A stretch of 57,720 nt of DNA from JAZDOT01 sp043798355 (GTDB lineage: Bacteria; Patescibacteriota; Gracilibacteria; Peribacterales; Peribacteraceae). The stretch spans positions 1 to 57,720 of the forward strand of contig JAZDOT010000028.1 in the NCBI GenBank assembly GCA_043798355.1, written 5' to 3'. Both the position numbers and the translations under genes were made by a program. This document shows, piece after piece, positions 24,510-31,897 of the stretch (position 1 is the stretch's first letter; the number at the start of each line of letters is the position of its first letter). Below the pieces are notes generated by a model. That model was not told the origin of the DNA and did not search any database. It saw only the letters and a list, made by a program, of their open reading frames with translations.

Positions 24510-25331
24510 ATGCGCGTCCTCATGTTCGGTGCTCTTGGCTACCTCGGCGAACTCTTCCTCCGGCAGTATCCCGGTGCGATCACCCCGCCAACGGACATTG
24601 CCGACTCTGGAGCCGTTGCAGACATCCTCGACCGCGAGAAGCCCGATGTCGTGATCAATGCTGCCGGGAAGACCGGACGGCCCAATGTGGACTGGTGTGA
24701 GGATCACAAAGAGGAGACGCTCAGGAGCAATGTCACGGGTCCCCTCATCCTTTTCGATGCGTGTGCGGAGAGGGGGATCTATTGGATGCACATCAGTTCC
24801 GGCTGTATTTACGAAGGCGATAACGGCGGCAGGGGGTATACCGAAGAGGACACGCCCAATTTCACGGGGAGTTTCTATTCGCGGACGAAAGCGTGGAGCG
24901 ACCAGATGCTCCGTGAGTTTCCCGTCCTCGTTTTGCGCTTGCGGATGCCCTTCGATGGAAGCCAGAACCCACGCAGTCTCCTCACGAAGCTCTCGCGCTA
25001 TCAGCGCGTTCTCGATGTCCCAAATTCCATCACCTACCTTCCGGATTTTCTGAAGGCAGCGACGCTGCTCATCGAACGCAGAAAAACCGGCGTCTTCAAC
25101 GTCGTGAATGACGATGCCATCTCGCCGTACGGCATCATGGAGATGTACCGTTCGATCATTGATCCGAACCACGCGTTCCAACGGCTCACACTCGAAGATC
25201 TTCCCGCGGTGGTGCGAGTCGGCCGCAGCAACTGCATCCTCTCCAATGGGAAATTGAAAAGCGAGGGGATCGCAATGAAGACGGTGGAGGAGGCTGTCCG
25301 GGAGGCACTGTTGGAGATGAAGAGGGAGTAG
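24510..25331 (+). CDS. RmlD-like NAD(P)-dependent sugar-nucleotide reductase
   Basis: This 273-residue protein is a short-chain dehydrogenase of the RmlD/dTDP-4-dehydrorhamnose reductase type. The N-terminal nucleotide-binding loop is GALGYLGE, NAAGKTGRPNVDWCE marks the second strand, SSGCIYEGD precedes the active site, and the catalytic Tyr/Lys pair is YSRTK. A C-terminal PNSITYLPDF segment follows. Family members make dTDP-rhamnose or related sugars for surface glycans. No other rhamnose pathway gene lies nearby, so the substrate is open. The ATG lies 6 nt after TACGCT. Confidence 0.8.
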   Translation: MRVLMFGALGYLGELFLRQYPGAITPPTDIADSGAVADILDREKPDVVINAAGKTGRPNVDWCEDHKEETLRSNVTGPLILFDACAERGIYWMHISSGCIYEGDNGGRGYTEEDTPNFTGSFYSRTKAWSDQMLREFPVLVLRLRMPFDGSQNPRSLLTKLSRYQRVLDVPNSITYLPDFLKAATLLIERRKTGVFNVVNDDAISPYGIMEMYRSIIDPNHAFQRLTLEDLPAVVRVGRSNCILSNGKLKSEGIAMKTVEEAVREALLEMKRE

Positions 25332-25337
25332 GGCGAA

Positions 25338-25440
25338 AAGTACAAGGAGGACAAAGAGTACAAGGAATTTGCCTATGACGGCTTTGGGACGATCCTTGTA
25401 CTCTTTGTCCTCTTTGATTTCTTTGTAATCTTTATGTTCC
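25338..25440. repeat. Inverted 9-bp repeat hairpin before the kinase-deaminase gene
   Basis: GTACAAGGA, GGACAAAGA and GTACAAGGA form the left arm. The right arm contains TCCTTGTACTCTTTGTCCTC, an exact 20-bp reverse complement of the left arm. The loop is about 35 nt. The arrangement would fold as a strong hairpin between two genes. Confidence 0.75.
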
Positions 25441-25445
25441 TTCGC

Positions 25446-25451
25446 CATAAT
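25446..25451 (+). promoter_or_regulatory. -10 box of the kinase-deaminase gene, leaderless
   Basis: CATAAT ends exactly 6 nt before the ATG at 25458, supporting this start over the ATG at 25434. Confidence 0.55.
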
Positions 25452-25457
25452 CCACTC

Positions 25458-26486
25458 ATGTCCCGATACATCGGACTCACTGGCTCCTTCGGCAGTGGCA
25501 AGGGGGAAATCGTGAAGATGCTCTCCGGGCGCGGATACCGTTCTATTTCGCTCTCCGACATGGTGCGGGAGGAAGCGACCAAGCGCGGAATCACGCATAC
25601 GCGCGAGAATTTACAGAACACAGGCAACGATCTTCGCTCGAGTGGCGGTCCGGGCGTGCTCGGGATCAGGGTGCGCGAAGCAGTCTTGCGGGATCCTTCC
25701 TTCGACTGGATCATCGACGGCATCCGCAATCCTGCGGAGATTGATGAGCTTAAGAAACTCCCGGGTTTTCAGGTGGTCGGCATCACGGCACCTTCGGATC
25801 TCATCATCGCCCGCGTGACGGAGCGCGACCGCGAAGTGGCCGTTCTCTCGCCCGATGAGATTCTCAAGCGTCTCGACCGCGAGAGGGGAGTCGGCGAGAG
25901 TGAAGGCGGCCAGCAGGTCGGGAAGTGTCTTGAACTCGTGGGCTACACCATCGTGAACGACGGATCGATCGAAGAACTGCAGAGGAAAATGGATCACTTT
26001 CTCCGTCTTCTCTCGGGTGAAGACCGGCCGACCTTCTCGGAAATTTTCATGGAGATCGCCTACACGTGGGCGAAGCGCGCGACGTGCCTCAGGCGTCGTG
26101 TCGGCGCGGTGATCGCGAAGGATTCCCAACAATTGACCGCCGGCTACAACGGTGCGCCGCGCGGCGTTCCGCACTGCGCGGAAATGGGAGGATGTCTGCG
26201 ACAGAAACTCGGCATTCCGTCGGGTCAGCGTCACGAGATCTGCCGCGGAACACACGCGGAGCAGAACGCCATCACGCAGGCGGCGAAGCTGGGAATTTCG
26301 ATTGAAGGAGGAACGCTCTACTGCAACTGCTTTCCCTGTGTCATCTGCACGAAGATGATCCTGAACGCCGGGATCACGACCGTAGTGTACGACTCCGACT
26401 ACGACGACCCGCTCAGTAAGGAGATCCTCTCTCAGCAGAGCCTCCTGAAGCTTGTGCGGTATGAAGGAAAGAAGTTCCACACCTGA
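25458..26486 (+). CDS. P-loop kinase-like domain fused to a dCMP deaminase
   Basis: This 342-residue protein joins two domains. Residues 1-180 resemble a nucleoside-monophosphate or dephospho-CoA kinase, with P-loop GSFGSGKG (9-16), an SLSDMVREEA segment and DWIIDGIRNPAE. Residues about 190-342 are a ComEB-type deoxycytidylate deaminase. Zinc ligands are in CRGTHAEQNAI (HAE, near 265) and FPCVICTKMI (PCxxC, near 292). The deaminase makes dUMP for dTMP synthesis. The fused kinase could supply or regulate its nucleotide, but its P-loop ends in Gly rather than Ser/Thr, so it may be regulatory. The EamA gene starts 2 nt after the stop, implying one transcript. Confidence 0.85.
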   Translation: MSRYIGLTGSFGSGKGEIVKMLSGRGYRSISLSDMVREEATKRGITHTRENLQNTGNDLRSSGGPGVLGIRVREAVLRDPSFDWIIDGIRNPAEIDELKKLPGFQVVGITAPSDLIIARVTERDREVAVLSPDEILKRLDRERGVGESEGGQQVGKCLELVGYTIVNDGSIEELQRKMDHFLRLLSGEDRPTFSEIFMEIAYTWAKRATCLRRRVGAVIAKDSQQLTAGYNGAPRGVPHCAEMGGCLRQKLGIPSGQRHEICRGTHAEQNAITQAAKLGISIEGGTLYCNCFPCVICTKMILNAGITTVVYDSDYDDPLSKEILSQQSLLKLVRYEGKKFHT

Positions 26487-26488
26487 GT

Positions 26489-27400
26489 ATGCCTCTATCC
26501 GAAACACGAAAAGGCGAACTATCAATCTTCCTTTCGACGCTCCTCTGGAGCCTGTTCCCCGTCATCACGATCCTGACGTTCTCCGGCATGGGTCCGATGC
26601 TCTCCAGCGCCCTCTCGACACTCTTCGGGGCTCTCTTCTTCGCGATCGTGCTCACGGTGAGAGGCCGATGGAGGGAATTAAAAATGCGCTCCGCATGGAA
26701 GGACATTCTGCTCGCCTCTGTGAGTATCGGCATCATCTTCTACGGGCTCATGTTCCTGGGGTTGGCGCACACGACGGCAGGCAATGCCTCCATCGTGAGC
26801 CTCATGGAGATCTTCTTCTCGTTTCTGATTCTCGGTGTCATCGTCCGTCATGAGCATCTTCCGTTCCGCCGTATCTTAGGGGCCGTCTCGATGGCGCTTG
26901 GGGCGGCGGTGATCCTCGCTCCAAAATCTTCCGGTTGGCACAGCGGGGATCTCCTCGTGCTGCTTGCGACCGTCTTCGGACCCATCGGGAATTTCTACGC
27001 GCAGCGGGCGCGCAGAGCCGTGAGTGCCGAGTGCATCATGTTCTTCCGGAGCGTCTTCAGCGGTCTCTTCCTCCTCTGCGTTGCAATGCTACTTGAACCG
27101 ATCCCGTCGGGAGCGGCCTTCGCGGGTTCGTTCTGGTTTCTCGTCATCAACGGCATCCTCCTCTTCGGGCTCTCGAAGATCCTCTGGATTGATGGGATCC
27201 ATCACATCCCCATCACGAAGGCTATTTCTCTGGAGAGCATGACGCCGGCGCTCACCCTCCTCGTGGCGTTCTTCGCGCTAGGAGAACCCATCATGAAGTA
27301 TCAGATCCTGGGATTCGTTCCGATCGTGCTTGGGATCTGGTTGCTCATGAGGGGGGAACAGGAGACAGCGGGTGTCATGGCGTCAGGAGTCTCGGCTTGA
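26489..27400 (+). CDS. EamA/DMT-family transporter
   Basis: This 303-residue protein has about ten membrane helices in two EamA repeats. The first includes ILTFSGMGPMLSSALSTLFG and ending GLAHTTAGNASIVSLME; the second includes SKILWIDGIHHIPITKAISL and FVPIVLGIWLLM. Drug/metabolite exporters of this type move small metabolites across the inner membrane; the substrate cannot be predicted. It follows the kinase-deaminase gene by 2 nt and is probably cotranscribed. A second EamA gene lies at 56.5-57.5 kb. Confidence 0.88.
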   Translation: MPLSETRKGELSIFLSTLLWSLFPVITILTFSGMGPMLSSALSTLFGALFFAIVLTVRGRWRELKMRSAWKDILLASVSIGIIFYGLMFLGLAHTTAGNASIVSLMEIFFSFLILGVIVRHEHLPFRRILGAVSMALGAAVILAPKSSGWHSGDLLVLLATVFGPIGNFYAQRARRAVSAECIMFFRSVFSGLFLLCVAMLLEPIPSGAAFAGSFWFLVINGILLFGLSKILWIDGIHHIPITKAISLESMTPALTLLVAFFALGEPIMKYQILGFVPIVLGIWLLMRGEQETAGVMASGVSA

Positions 27401-27465
27401 TCATTCGTATCGGTGAAGTCTGGTAAATGGACATGCAGGCAAAAACTCAGCTAAGATTTGTCCCC

Positions 27466-27615
27466 ATGACTTCCAAAGATTTCTCTCGTTTGTCGGCTCG
27501 TGAACGGAAAACCTTCTTCCTCAAGGTGGCGCGCATGGCAAACGAAATGCAGCGTTCTTTTGTATCGGAGAGCAAGACCTGCCGTTCTGCGGTAAAGAAA
27601 GCAAAAACGCGGTAA
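27466..27615 (+). CDS. Small basic protein, 49 residues
   Basis: The frame starts MTSKDFSRLSARERKTFFLK and is rich in Lys and Arg, ending KTCRSAVKKAKTR. The ATG at 27466 is chosen because TAAGAT lies 8 nt upstream; an in-frame ATG at 27427 is less likely. No family is recognised. Basic charge and size would fit a nucleic-acid-binding peptide, but existence as a gene is moderate. Confidence 0.45.
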   Translation: MTSKDFSRLSARERKTFFLKVARMANEMQRSFVSESKTCRSAVKKAKTR

Positions 27616-27638
27616 AATTTCGATGTGGCGGACGAGAT

Positions 27639-27737
27639 TAGACTGAGTTGGAACATCCTGCTTCCCTAACAGGTGGCTATGATGGTGCAAGAGGAGGGTA
27701 AGGATGTGAAAGAAGCCTACCCTCCCAAATCAGTCTA
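27639..27737. other. Candidate structured RNA or bidirectional terminator
   Basis: The outer arms TAGACTGAGTTGG (27639-27651) and CCAAATCAGTCTA (27725-27737) pair over 12 of 13 positions. Inside, ACATCCT (27653-27659) can pair with AGGATGT (27701-27707), and GGAGGGTA (27693-27700) with TACCCTCC (27718-27725). The inner helices cross, so they are alternatives or a pseudoknot. Both flanking genes point towards it. Confidence 0.5.
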
Positions 27738-27752
27738 GAAGAGACGCATGTA

Positions 27753-28550
27753 TTATGTTTCAGATAAGTGTGAAACCCTTTCCACGGACATTGCGGCATA
27801 TGCTTCCTGTGCTTCAGAACGAAGTCCCATTTTTGTATAGTAATCGCCAGCTGCTTTCAGTTTGTCTTTCGCGCCAGCCCAAGTGTAGGCCAGAATGACA
27901 GTTCTGTAATGTAGATACTGATGCATATATCTATCCCCTAAAGCAATAGCGCTATCTTTTGATCCAGCTGCTATGTATGCCTGAAGTGCTGCATGAAGCA
28001 TGAGAGTTGGATCCTGTGCCAGCAAATCACCCATTGCAACCAATTTTGCACGGGCATTCGCTGCACTATATGCCTCGATAGCAATTTTATAATTGAATTG
28101 ATCCTGCCTATAACGATCCCCCACAGCAATGAGTTTTGCCGTGTCTTTCGCAGCGGCATAAGCCTTGATGCCGAACCGCATCGTATCCTTGTGGATGACG
28201 CCTTCTTTCGGGAAACACTCATCTCCTATCGCCGCCAATCTTCCTGCGGGAGGGGACACTCCAGCGGCTCCATATGCAAGCATTGCTTCATCGATATCAC
28301 ATCGATCCAAGCACTGTTGGCCGGCAGCAATCAGCTTTAGCTTCGGAGGTTGTTCCTTCGCAAAAGTGTACGCTTGAAGTGCCTTCTCCACATATCCAGC
28401 AGCCAAGTAACTATCCCCTTCAGAAGCCGGCTGAAGAATGTCGGTGACTTTCTGATGAACACTATCGACTGGTACCTCATGTTCTATCGGTTGCTGAGTG
28501 CGTTTTAGTTGATCCGCCATTGGCAGAAGCTTCTTTACCTCTTGTCCCAT
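27753..28550 (-). CDS. Alpha-solenoid (TPR-like) repeat protein, AT-rich
   Basis: This 265-residue protein consists of repeated helical units of about 35 residues with recurring AY-A/G and GD/AxGD motifs: AMLAYGAAGVSPPAGRLAAI, then GIKAYAAAKDTAKLIAVGD, AIEAYSAANARAKLVAMGD and VILAYTWAGAKDKLKAAGD. This suggests a TPR/Sel1-like scaffold for protein binding in the cytoplasm. The coding sequence is visibly AT-richer than its neighbours and lies next to tRNA-Tyr, a common integration site, so lateral acquisition is plausible. TATAAT ends 6 nt before the ATG, so expression fits the host promoter style. Confidence 0.7.
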   Translation of the reverse strand: MGQEVKKLLPMADQLKRTQQPIEHEVPVDSVHQKVTDILQPASEGDSYLAAGYVEKALQAYTFAKEQPPKLKLIAAGQQCLDRCDIDEAMLAYGAAGVSPPAGRLAAIGDECFPKEGVIHKDTMRFGIKAYAAAKDTAKLIAVGDRYRQDQFNYKIAIEAYSAANARAKLVAMGDLLAQDPTLMLHAALQAYIAAGSKDSAIALGDRYMHQYLHYRTVILAYTWAGAKDKLKAAGDYYTKMGLRSEAQEAYAAMSVERVSHLSET

Positions 28551-28556
28551 AGTGGT

Positions 28557-28562
28557 ATTATA
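28557..28562 (-). promoter_or_regulatory. Consensus -10 box of the solenoid gene, leaderless
   Basis: On the minus strand TATAAT is followed by exactly 6 nt and the ATG at 28550. Confidence 0.7.
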
Positions 28563-28621
28563 TATGAATATTACTATTTGAGCAACTACAATTTATATGG
28601 CTTATAGAAGACGTATTATTC

Positions 28622-28707
28622 TGGTGGGCCGGGAGGGATTCGAACCCCCGAAGGCATAAGCCACCTGATTTACAGTCAGGCGCGTTTGGCCACTTCGCTA
28701 CCGACCC
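28622..28707 (-). tRNA. tRNA-Tyr (GTA)
   Basis: Read on the minus strand, the acceptor stem GGGTCGG pairs with CCGGCCC (one G-U), followed by A and an encoded CCA (28622-28624). The anticodon stem-loop CTGACTGTAAATCAG carries anticodon GTA. A long variable arm (GTGGCTTATGCCTTC region) and a T-loop GGTTCGAATC are present, as expected for bacterial class II tRNA-Tyr. A TATACT box (28734-28739, minus strand) lies 26 bp upstream. Confidence 0.95.
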
Positions 28708-28754
28708 ACGGAAGCAACAGAGAAACAAAGAGCAGTATAACAGATGAATTACTC

Positions 28755-28796
28755 GCCCCGCATCGGCGCAAACGCAGTGAGCGCCTGGTGCGGGGC
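28755..28796. other. Strong hairpin upstream of tRNA-Tyr
   Basis: GCCCCGCA pairs with TGCGGGGC and, inside, GGCGC pairs with GCGCC around an 11-nt loop. It lies downstream of the small hydrophobic-protein gene on the same strand and could be its terminator, but no T run follows. The rest of 28551-28886 holds only the tRNA. Confidence 0.55.
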
Positions 28797-28886
28797 CGAC
28801 CCACGTGTCAGTGAGTGTAAACGAGCGGAGAGGGCGGTTCAATCAAATATTGGGCCGTAATCTCCGTATGCAAGACGGCAGGCATC

Positions 28887-29147
28887 TCATCCGAGCAACT
28901 TCGGCGGCGTTGTGCCGAGGAGGCCGCTCATGAGTTTTCTCGTTCCGTAGATGAGGAGCCCTATCCCTGCAGCGGCCGGGAGAATATCAAGGCCGACACC
29001 GAGGACATTCTTCGCGGCTCCGCCGATGACATTCATGCCGGAGGAGGCGATGGTGTGACTGAGTGTGGAGAGGCGGCTTTGCGTGGACGTGATGATGTCG
29101 GAAGCAGTCAAGTTTTGCCGGAGGGCTTCGGGTCCGATCGCTGACAT
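28887..29147 (-). CDS. Small hydrophobic protein
   Basis: The 86-residue product starts MSAIGPEALRQNLTASDIIT and has an amphipathic first half and one likely membrane helix in the second (ILPAAAGIGLLIYGTRKLM), preceded by a Gly/Ala-rich stretch. No family is recognised. The ATG at 29147 is preferred; a TATAAT box lies about 23 nt upstream, so this may be one of the few genes here with a leader. A longer frame to 29240 exists but adds an unlikely basic extension. Confidence 0.55.
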   Translation of the reverse strand: MSAIGPEALRQNLTASDIITSTQSRLSTLSHTIASSGMNVIGGAAKNVLGVGLDILPAAAGIGLLIYGTRKLMSGLLGTTPPKLLG

Positions 29148-29289
29148 GGGTATTTGGTGTTCATAGTTATTATAGAAGAAAGACTGATAAAAAGAAACGG
29201 CGTTCCTTACCATTTTTTGCCACCTTTTCCGGCGACCCATTCGACAGGCTCATGGCAGGCGTCGGCGCGTTTCATGATGGATCCCGCTT

Positions 29290-29329
29290 GCCCTGAGCGA
29301 GCCCCGCGAATGCGGGGCGAGTCGAAGGG
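29290..29329. repeat. Palindromic GCCCTGAGC...GTCGAAGGG element
   Basis: The ends GCCCTGAGC and GTCGAAGGG flank an inner GCCCCGCGAATGCGGGGC hairpin. The region 29148-29378 has no gene and holds this element downstream of pbpC. Confidence 0.7.
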
Positions 29330-29378
29330 TGGCGCGCCACCACCCAGTGGAGGTTTATAGAAGTAGTGAGCCGATACA

Positions 29379-31775
29379 TCACTTCACCACTTCGAACTGG
29401 ATGCGGGTGGTCAGGGAGCCAGCGCGCGCCTCAAGCGTGTGTGTTCCGAGCGATGGTTCCCACGCGAAGCGGAAGTCGGGGTACGTGCCATCTCCCGCTT
29501 TCTTCCCATCAACGAACCAGACGACGGTATCGATGTCTTTGGATGCCTGCGCCGTGAAGATGATGGATTCGGAGGAGTCGGGAACGAGAGGGTCGAGGCG
29601 GAAGCTGTCGAGCGGTTGAGGGTGGGAAATCTCCAACCAGGATGAAGAAGATGAAGAGGAAGAAGAGGAGAGAGAAGAGAAATTGTTTTGATATGTACAG
29701 AGAGGAGACAGGCGGGTCGGAGGATCCGGCCAGCCCTGCTCTCGGGCCCAACGCTCGGTTTCCTGCGGAAAGACAGCAAAGACTTTCTCTTGCGCAAATC
29801 TTCGATCACAATTCTTATTCATAAGGAACCCGTTTCGTGTGTCGATGGTGAAGGATCGATAGATGTCATCCGGCTCCGTCGGCTCCGTTCCCGCGATGAA
29901 TTTCTCCTCGATCGTTTGCGGGCAGAGGGGGCTCGGGAGCTTGCCGGAGAGGCGACAGATGGTCTGCGTTTGGATCCCCTCAGGCATGTGAAATTCCTTT
30001 CGGGGGAGCAGCGCGGTTGCCGCGAGGAGGACGTCATGGAAGATGGGAGCCGCACCGGTGACGCCCGACGTATCCCTCATCGGCGAATTATCCGCATTGC
30101 CGACCCAGACGCCGACGAGGACATCTTCTGTGTAGCCGATCGTCCAGTTGTCGCGGGAGTTTCTGGTCGTTCCAGTCTTTGCCGCTGCGGGGAAATCGAA
30201 GGAGAGGGGGCCGTTTTCGCCGAATTGCGGGAGTCGGGCGGAGGGATCACTCAGAATATCGGTGATGAGCCATGCCACGCGCTCATCCAGAATGTGTTTT
30301 CCTGCCGGAGTCGGATCAGTGAGGAGCGTGCGGAGGGGAAGCGTGCTGCCGGCGCGCGGGAAAATGCCATACGCCTGCGTGAGTTCGAGGAGTTTCACTT
30401 CGCTGTCTCCGAGTGTGAGGGCCAGCCCGTAGTGCTCCGCATTGTGCGTGAGGGTCGTGATGCCGGCGGCAGCAAGAAAGTCCATCAGGCGTTGTACGCC
30501 GACTCTCTGAAGTACTTTGACGGCAGCGATGTTGTAGGAGTTTGCGAGAGCCTCGCGGTAGCGCACGAGACCGTGTTCTCCGTAATCGTAATTACGCGGA
30601 GTGTAGGGCAGACCCTCTGCCGTTGCGAATTGGGCTTCCGTATCCGCGACGGTCGTCGCAGGCGTAGAGCCGCTTGCGAGCGCGAGTGCGTAGGTGAACG
30701 GTTTGAGTGTGGAACCAGGTTGGCGTGGCGCAAGAGCCACGTTCACCTGCCCGTCGTGGGTATCATCACCGTAATCCGCAGAGCCAACCATCGTCAGGAC
30801 ATCGCCGGTTTTTGCATGGATCACGACGACGGCAGCCGAGGTGACGTTCTTGTCTTTCAGCTTTTTCAATTGTTTTGCAACGATGCGCTCCGTCTCGCTC
30901 TGGAGAGTGAGATCGATGGTCGTCCGCACATCTGATCCTTCGGCAAATGCCTCTCCCCGCTCAGAGAGGAGCCACTGGACGAAGTGCGGCGCTCTCATCT
31001 CCGTGCGTTCATGCGCGAGTGTGAGGGGTTCCTCGAATGCTTCTTTCGACTCCTCCTCGGTCATCTTCTGTTCCCGTACCAGTGCGGCGAGGACTGTTTT
31101 CTGGCGGTCTTTTGCGCGTTCAAGATTGAAGAGAGGATCCAGCGCGCTCGGAGACTGGGGCAGTCCTGCGAGAAGGGCGCACTCGGCGCGCGAAAGTTCA
31201 GACGGTGATTTGCCGAAGAAGGTCTCCGCAGCGGCTGCGATGCCGTACGAGCGGTGTCCGAAGTAGGCAGAGTTCAGGTAGGCTTCGAGAATTTGATTCT
31301 TCGTGAGGTGCCGTTCGATCCAATATGCGAGGAATGCCTCCCGGATTTTTCCAGCGATGGAGCGTTCAGGCGAACCGAGGCGGCTTCTGACGAGTTGTTG
31401 GGTGATGGTACTGCCGCCCGAGACGATGCGTCCTGCAGAGATATTTTGCATGAAGGCGCGCACGATGCCACGGACGGAGATGCCGCTATGCGCATAGAAT
31501 GAGCGATCCTCCACGGCGATCACGGCGTCCTTGAGCGATTGCGGGATCTCCGCGAGAGGGATCGCTCTCCGCGCGCCGAAGTCCTTCGGAGCGGCATCGA
31601 AGAGAAGTGCTCCATTTCGATCCAGAATACGAACGGTGCCGCGTTCAGGAGGGGAGAGGAGCGACGAGGGGGGAGGGATGATTGAGGTGAAGAGGAAGAA
31701 GATGAAGAGGATGAAGAAGAGAAAGAAGAGGATAAGGAAGAGGAGCCGGCGGATCGAAGTTTTGGAAGGGGACAT
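29379..31775 (-). CDS. pbpC: Penicillin-binding protein 1C-like bifunctional peptidoglycan synthase
   Basis: This 798-residue class A PBP polymerises and cross-links peptidoglycan. After an N-terminal membrane helix (residues about 10-31), the GT51 glycosyltransferase carries Glu89 in AVEDRSFYAHSG and GGSTITQQLVRS. The transpeptidase has SxxK in PGSTLKPF (about residue 354), SYN, and KTGTT. A C-terminal Ig-like BiPBP_C domain (DSFRLDPLVPDSSESIIFTA onward) identifies the PBP1C subtype, separated by a poly-Ser linker (SSLSSSSSSSSSSW). In Enterobacteria pbpC pairs with an alpha-2-macroglobulin gene; such a gene lies 9 kb away here. The protein is complete. Confidence 0.93.
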   Translation of the reverse strand: MSPSKTSIRRLLFLILFFLFFILFIFFLFTSIIPPPSSLLSPPERGTVRILDRNGALLFDAAPKDFGARRAIPLAEIPQSLKDAVIAVEDRSFYAHSGISVRGIVRAFMQNISAGRIVSGGSTITQQLVRSRLGSPERSIAGKIREAFLAYWIERHLTKNQILEAYLNSAYFGHRSYGIAAAAETFFGKSPSELSRAECALLAGLPQSPSALDPLFNLERAKDRQKTVLAALVREQKMTEEESKEAFEEPLTLAHERTEMRAPHFVQWLLSERGEAFAEGSDVRTTIDLTLQSETERIVAKQLKKLKDKNVTSAAVVVIHAKTGDVLTMVGSADYGDDTHDGQVNVALAPRQPGSTLKPFTYALALASGSTPATTVADTEAQFATAEGLPYTPRNYDYGEHGLVRYREALANSYNIAAVKVLQRVGVQRLMDFLAAAGITTLTHNAEHYGLALTLGDSEVKLLELTQAYGIFPRAGSTLPLRTLLTDPTPAGKHILDERVAWLITDILSDPSARLPQFGENGPLSFDFPAAAKTGTTRNSRDNWTIGYTEDVLVGVWVGNADNSPMRDTSGVTGAAPIFHDVLLAATALLPRKEFHMPEGIQTQTICRLSGKLPSPLCPQTIEEKFIAGTEPTEPDDIYRSFTIDTRNGFLMNKNCDRRFAQEKVFAVFPQETERWAREQGWPDPPTRLSPLCTYQNNFSSLSSSSSSSSSSWLEISHPQPLDSFRLDPLVPDSSESIIFTAQASKDIDTVVWFVDGKKAGDGTYPDFRFAWEPSLGTHTLEARAGSLTTRIQFEVVK

Positions 31776-31799
31776 GTGGAGTGGGGCGATAGAGACTGA

Positions 31800-31897
31800 G
31801 GGGTTTCTGGTTATTGGTTATTAGTTTTTGGTTCTCCGCCTGCAGATGGCTTGCTCGGGGCGAAGAACGAAAAACCAGGAACGAAAAACCAAAAACT
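31800..31897. repeat. Inverted heptad element 3' of cysteine-rich gene 1
   Basis: The left arm has TGGTTAT, TGGTTAT, TAGTTTT, TGGTTCT. The right arm has AAAAACC, AGGAACG, AAAAACC, AAAAAC. A nearly identical left arm recurs at 35.87 kb, again just after the 3' end of a cysteine-rich paralogue. Confidence 0.75.

Noticed and set aside
24387..25598. Minus-strand frame opposite the RmlD-like gene
   Set aside because: It contains translated tandem repeats and no domain; the plus strand encodes a convincing reductase.
29379..31775. Frameshift or fusion at the poly-Ser stretch of pbpC
   Set aside because: The Ser run comes from a purine/pyrimidine tract in a linker before BiPBP_C, and the frame is continuous through both domains.
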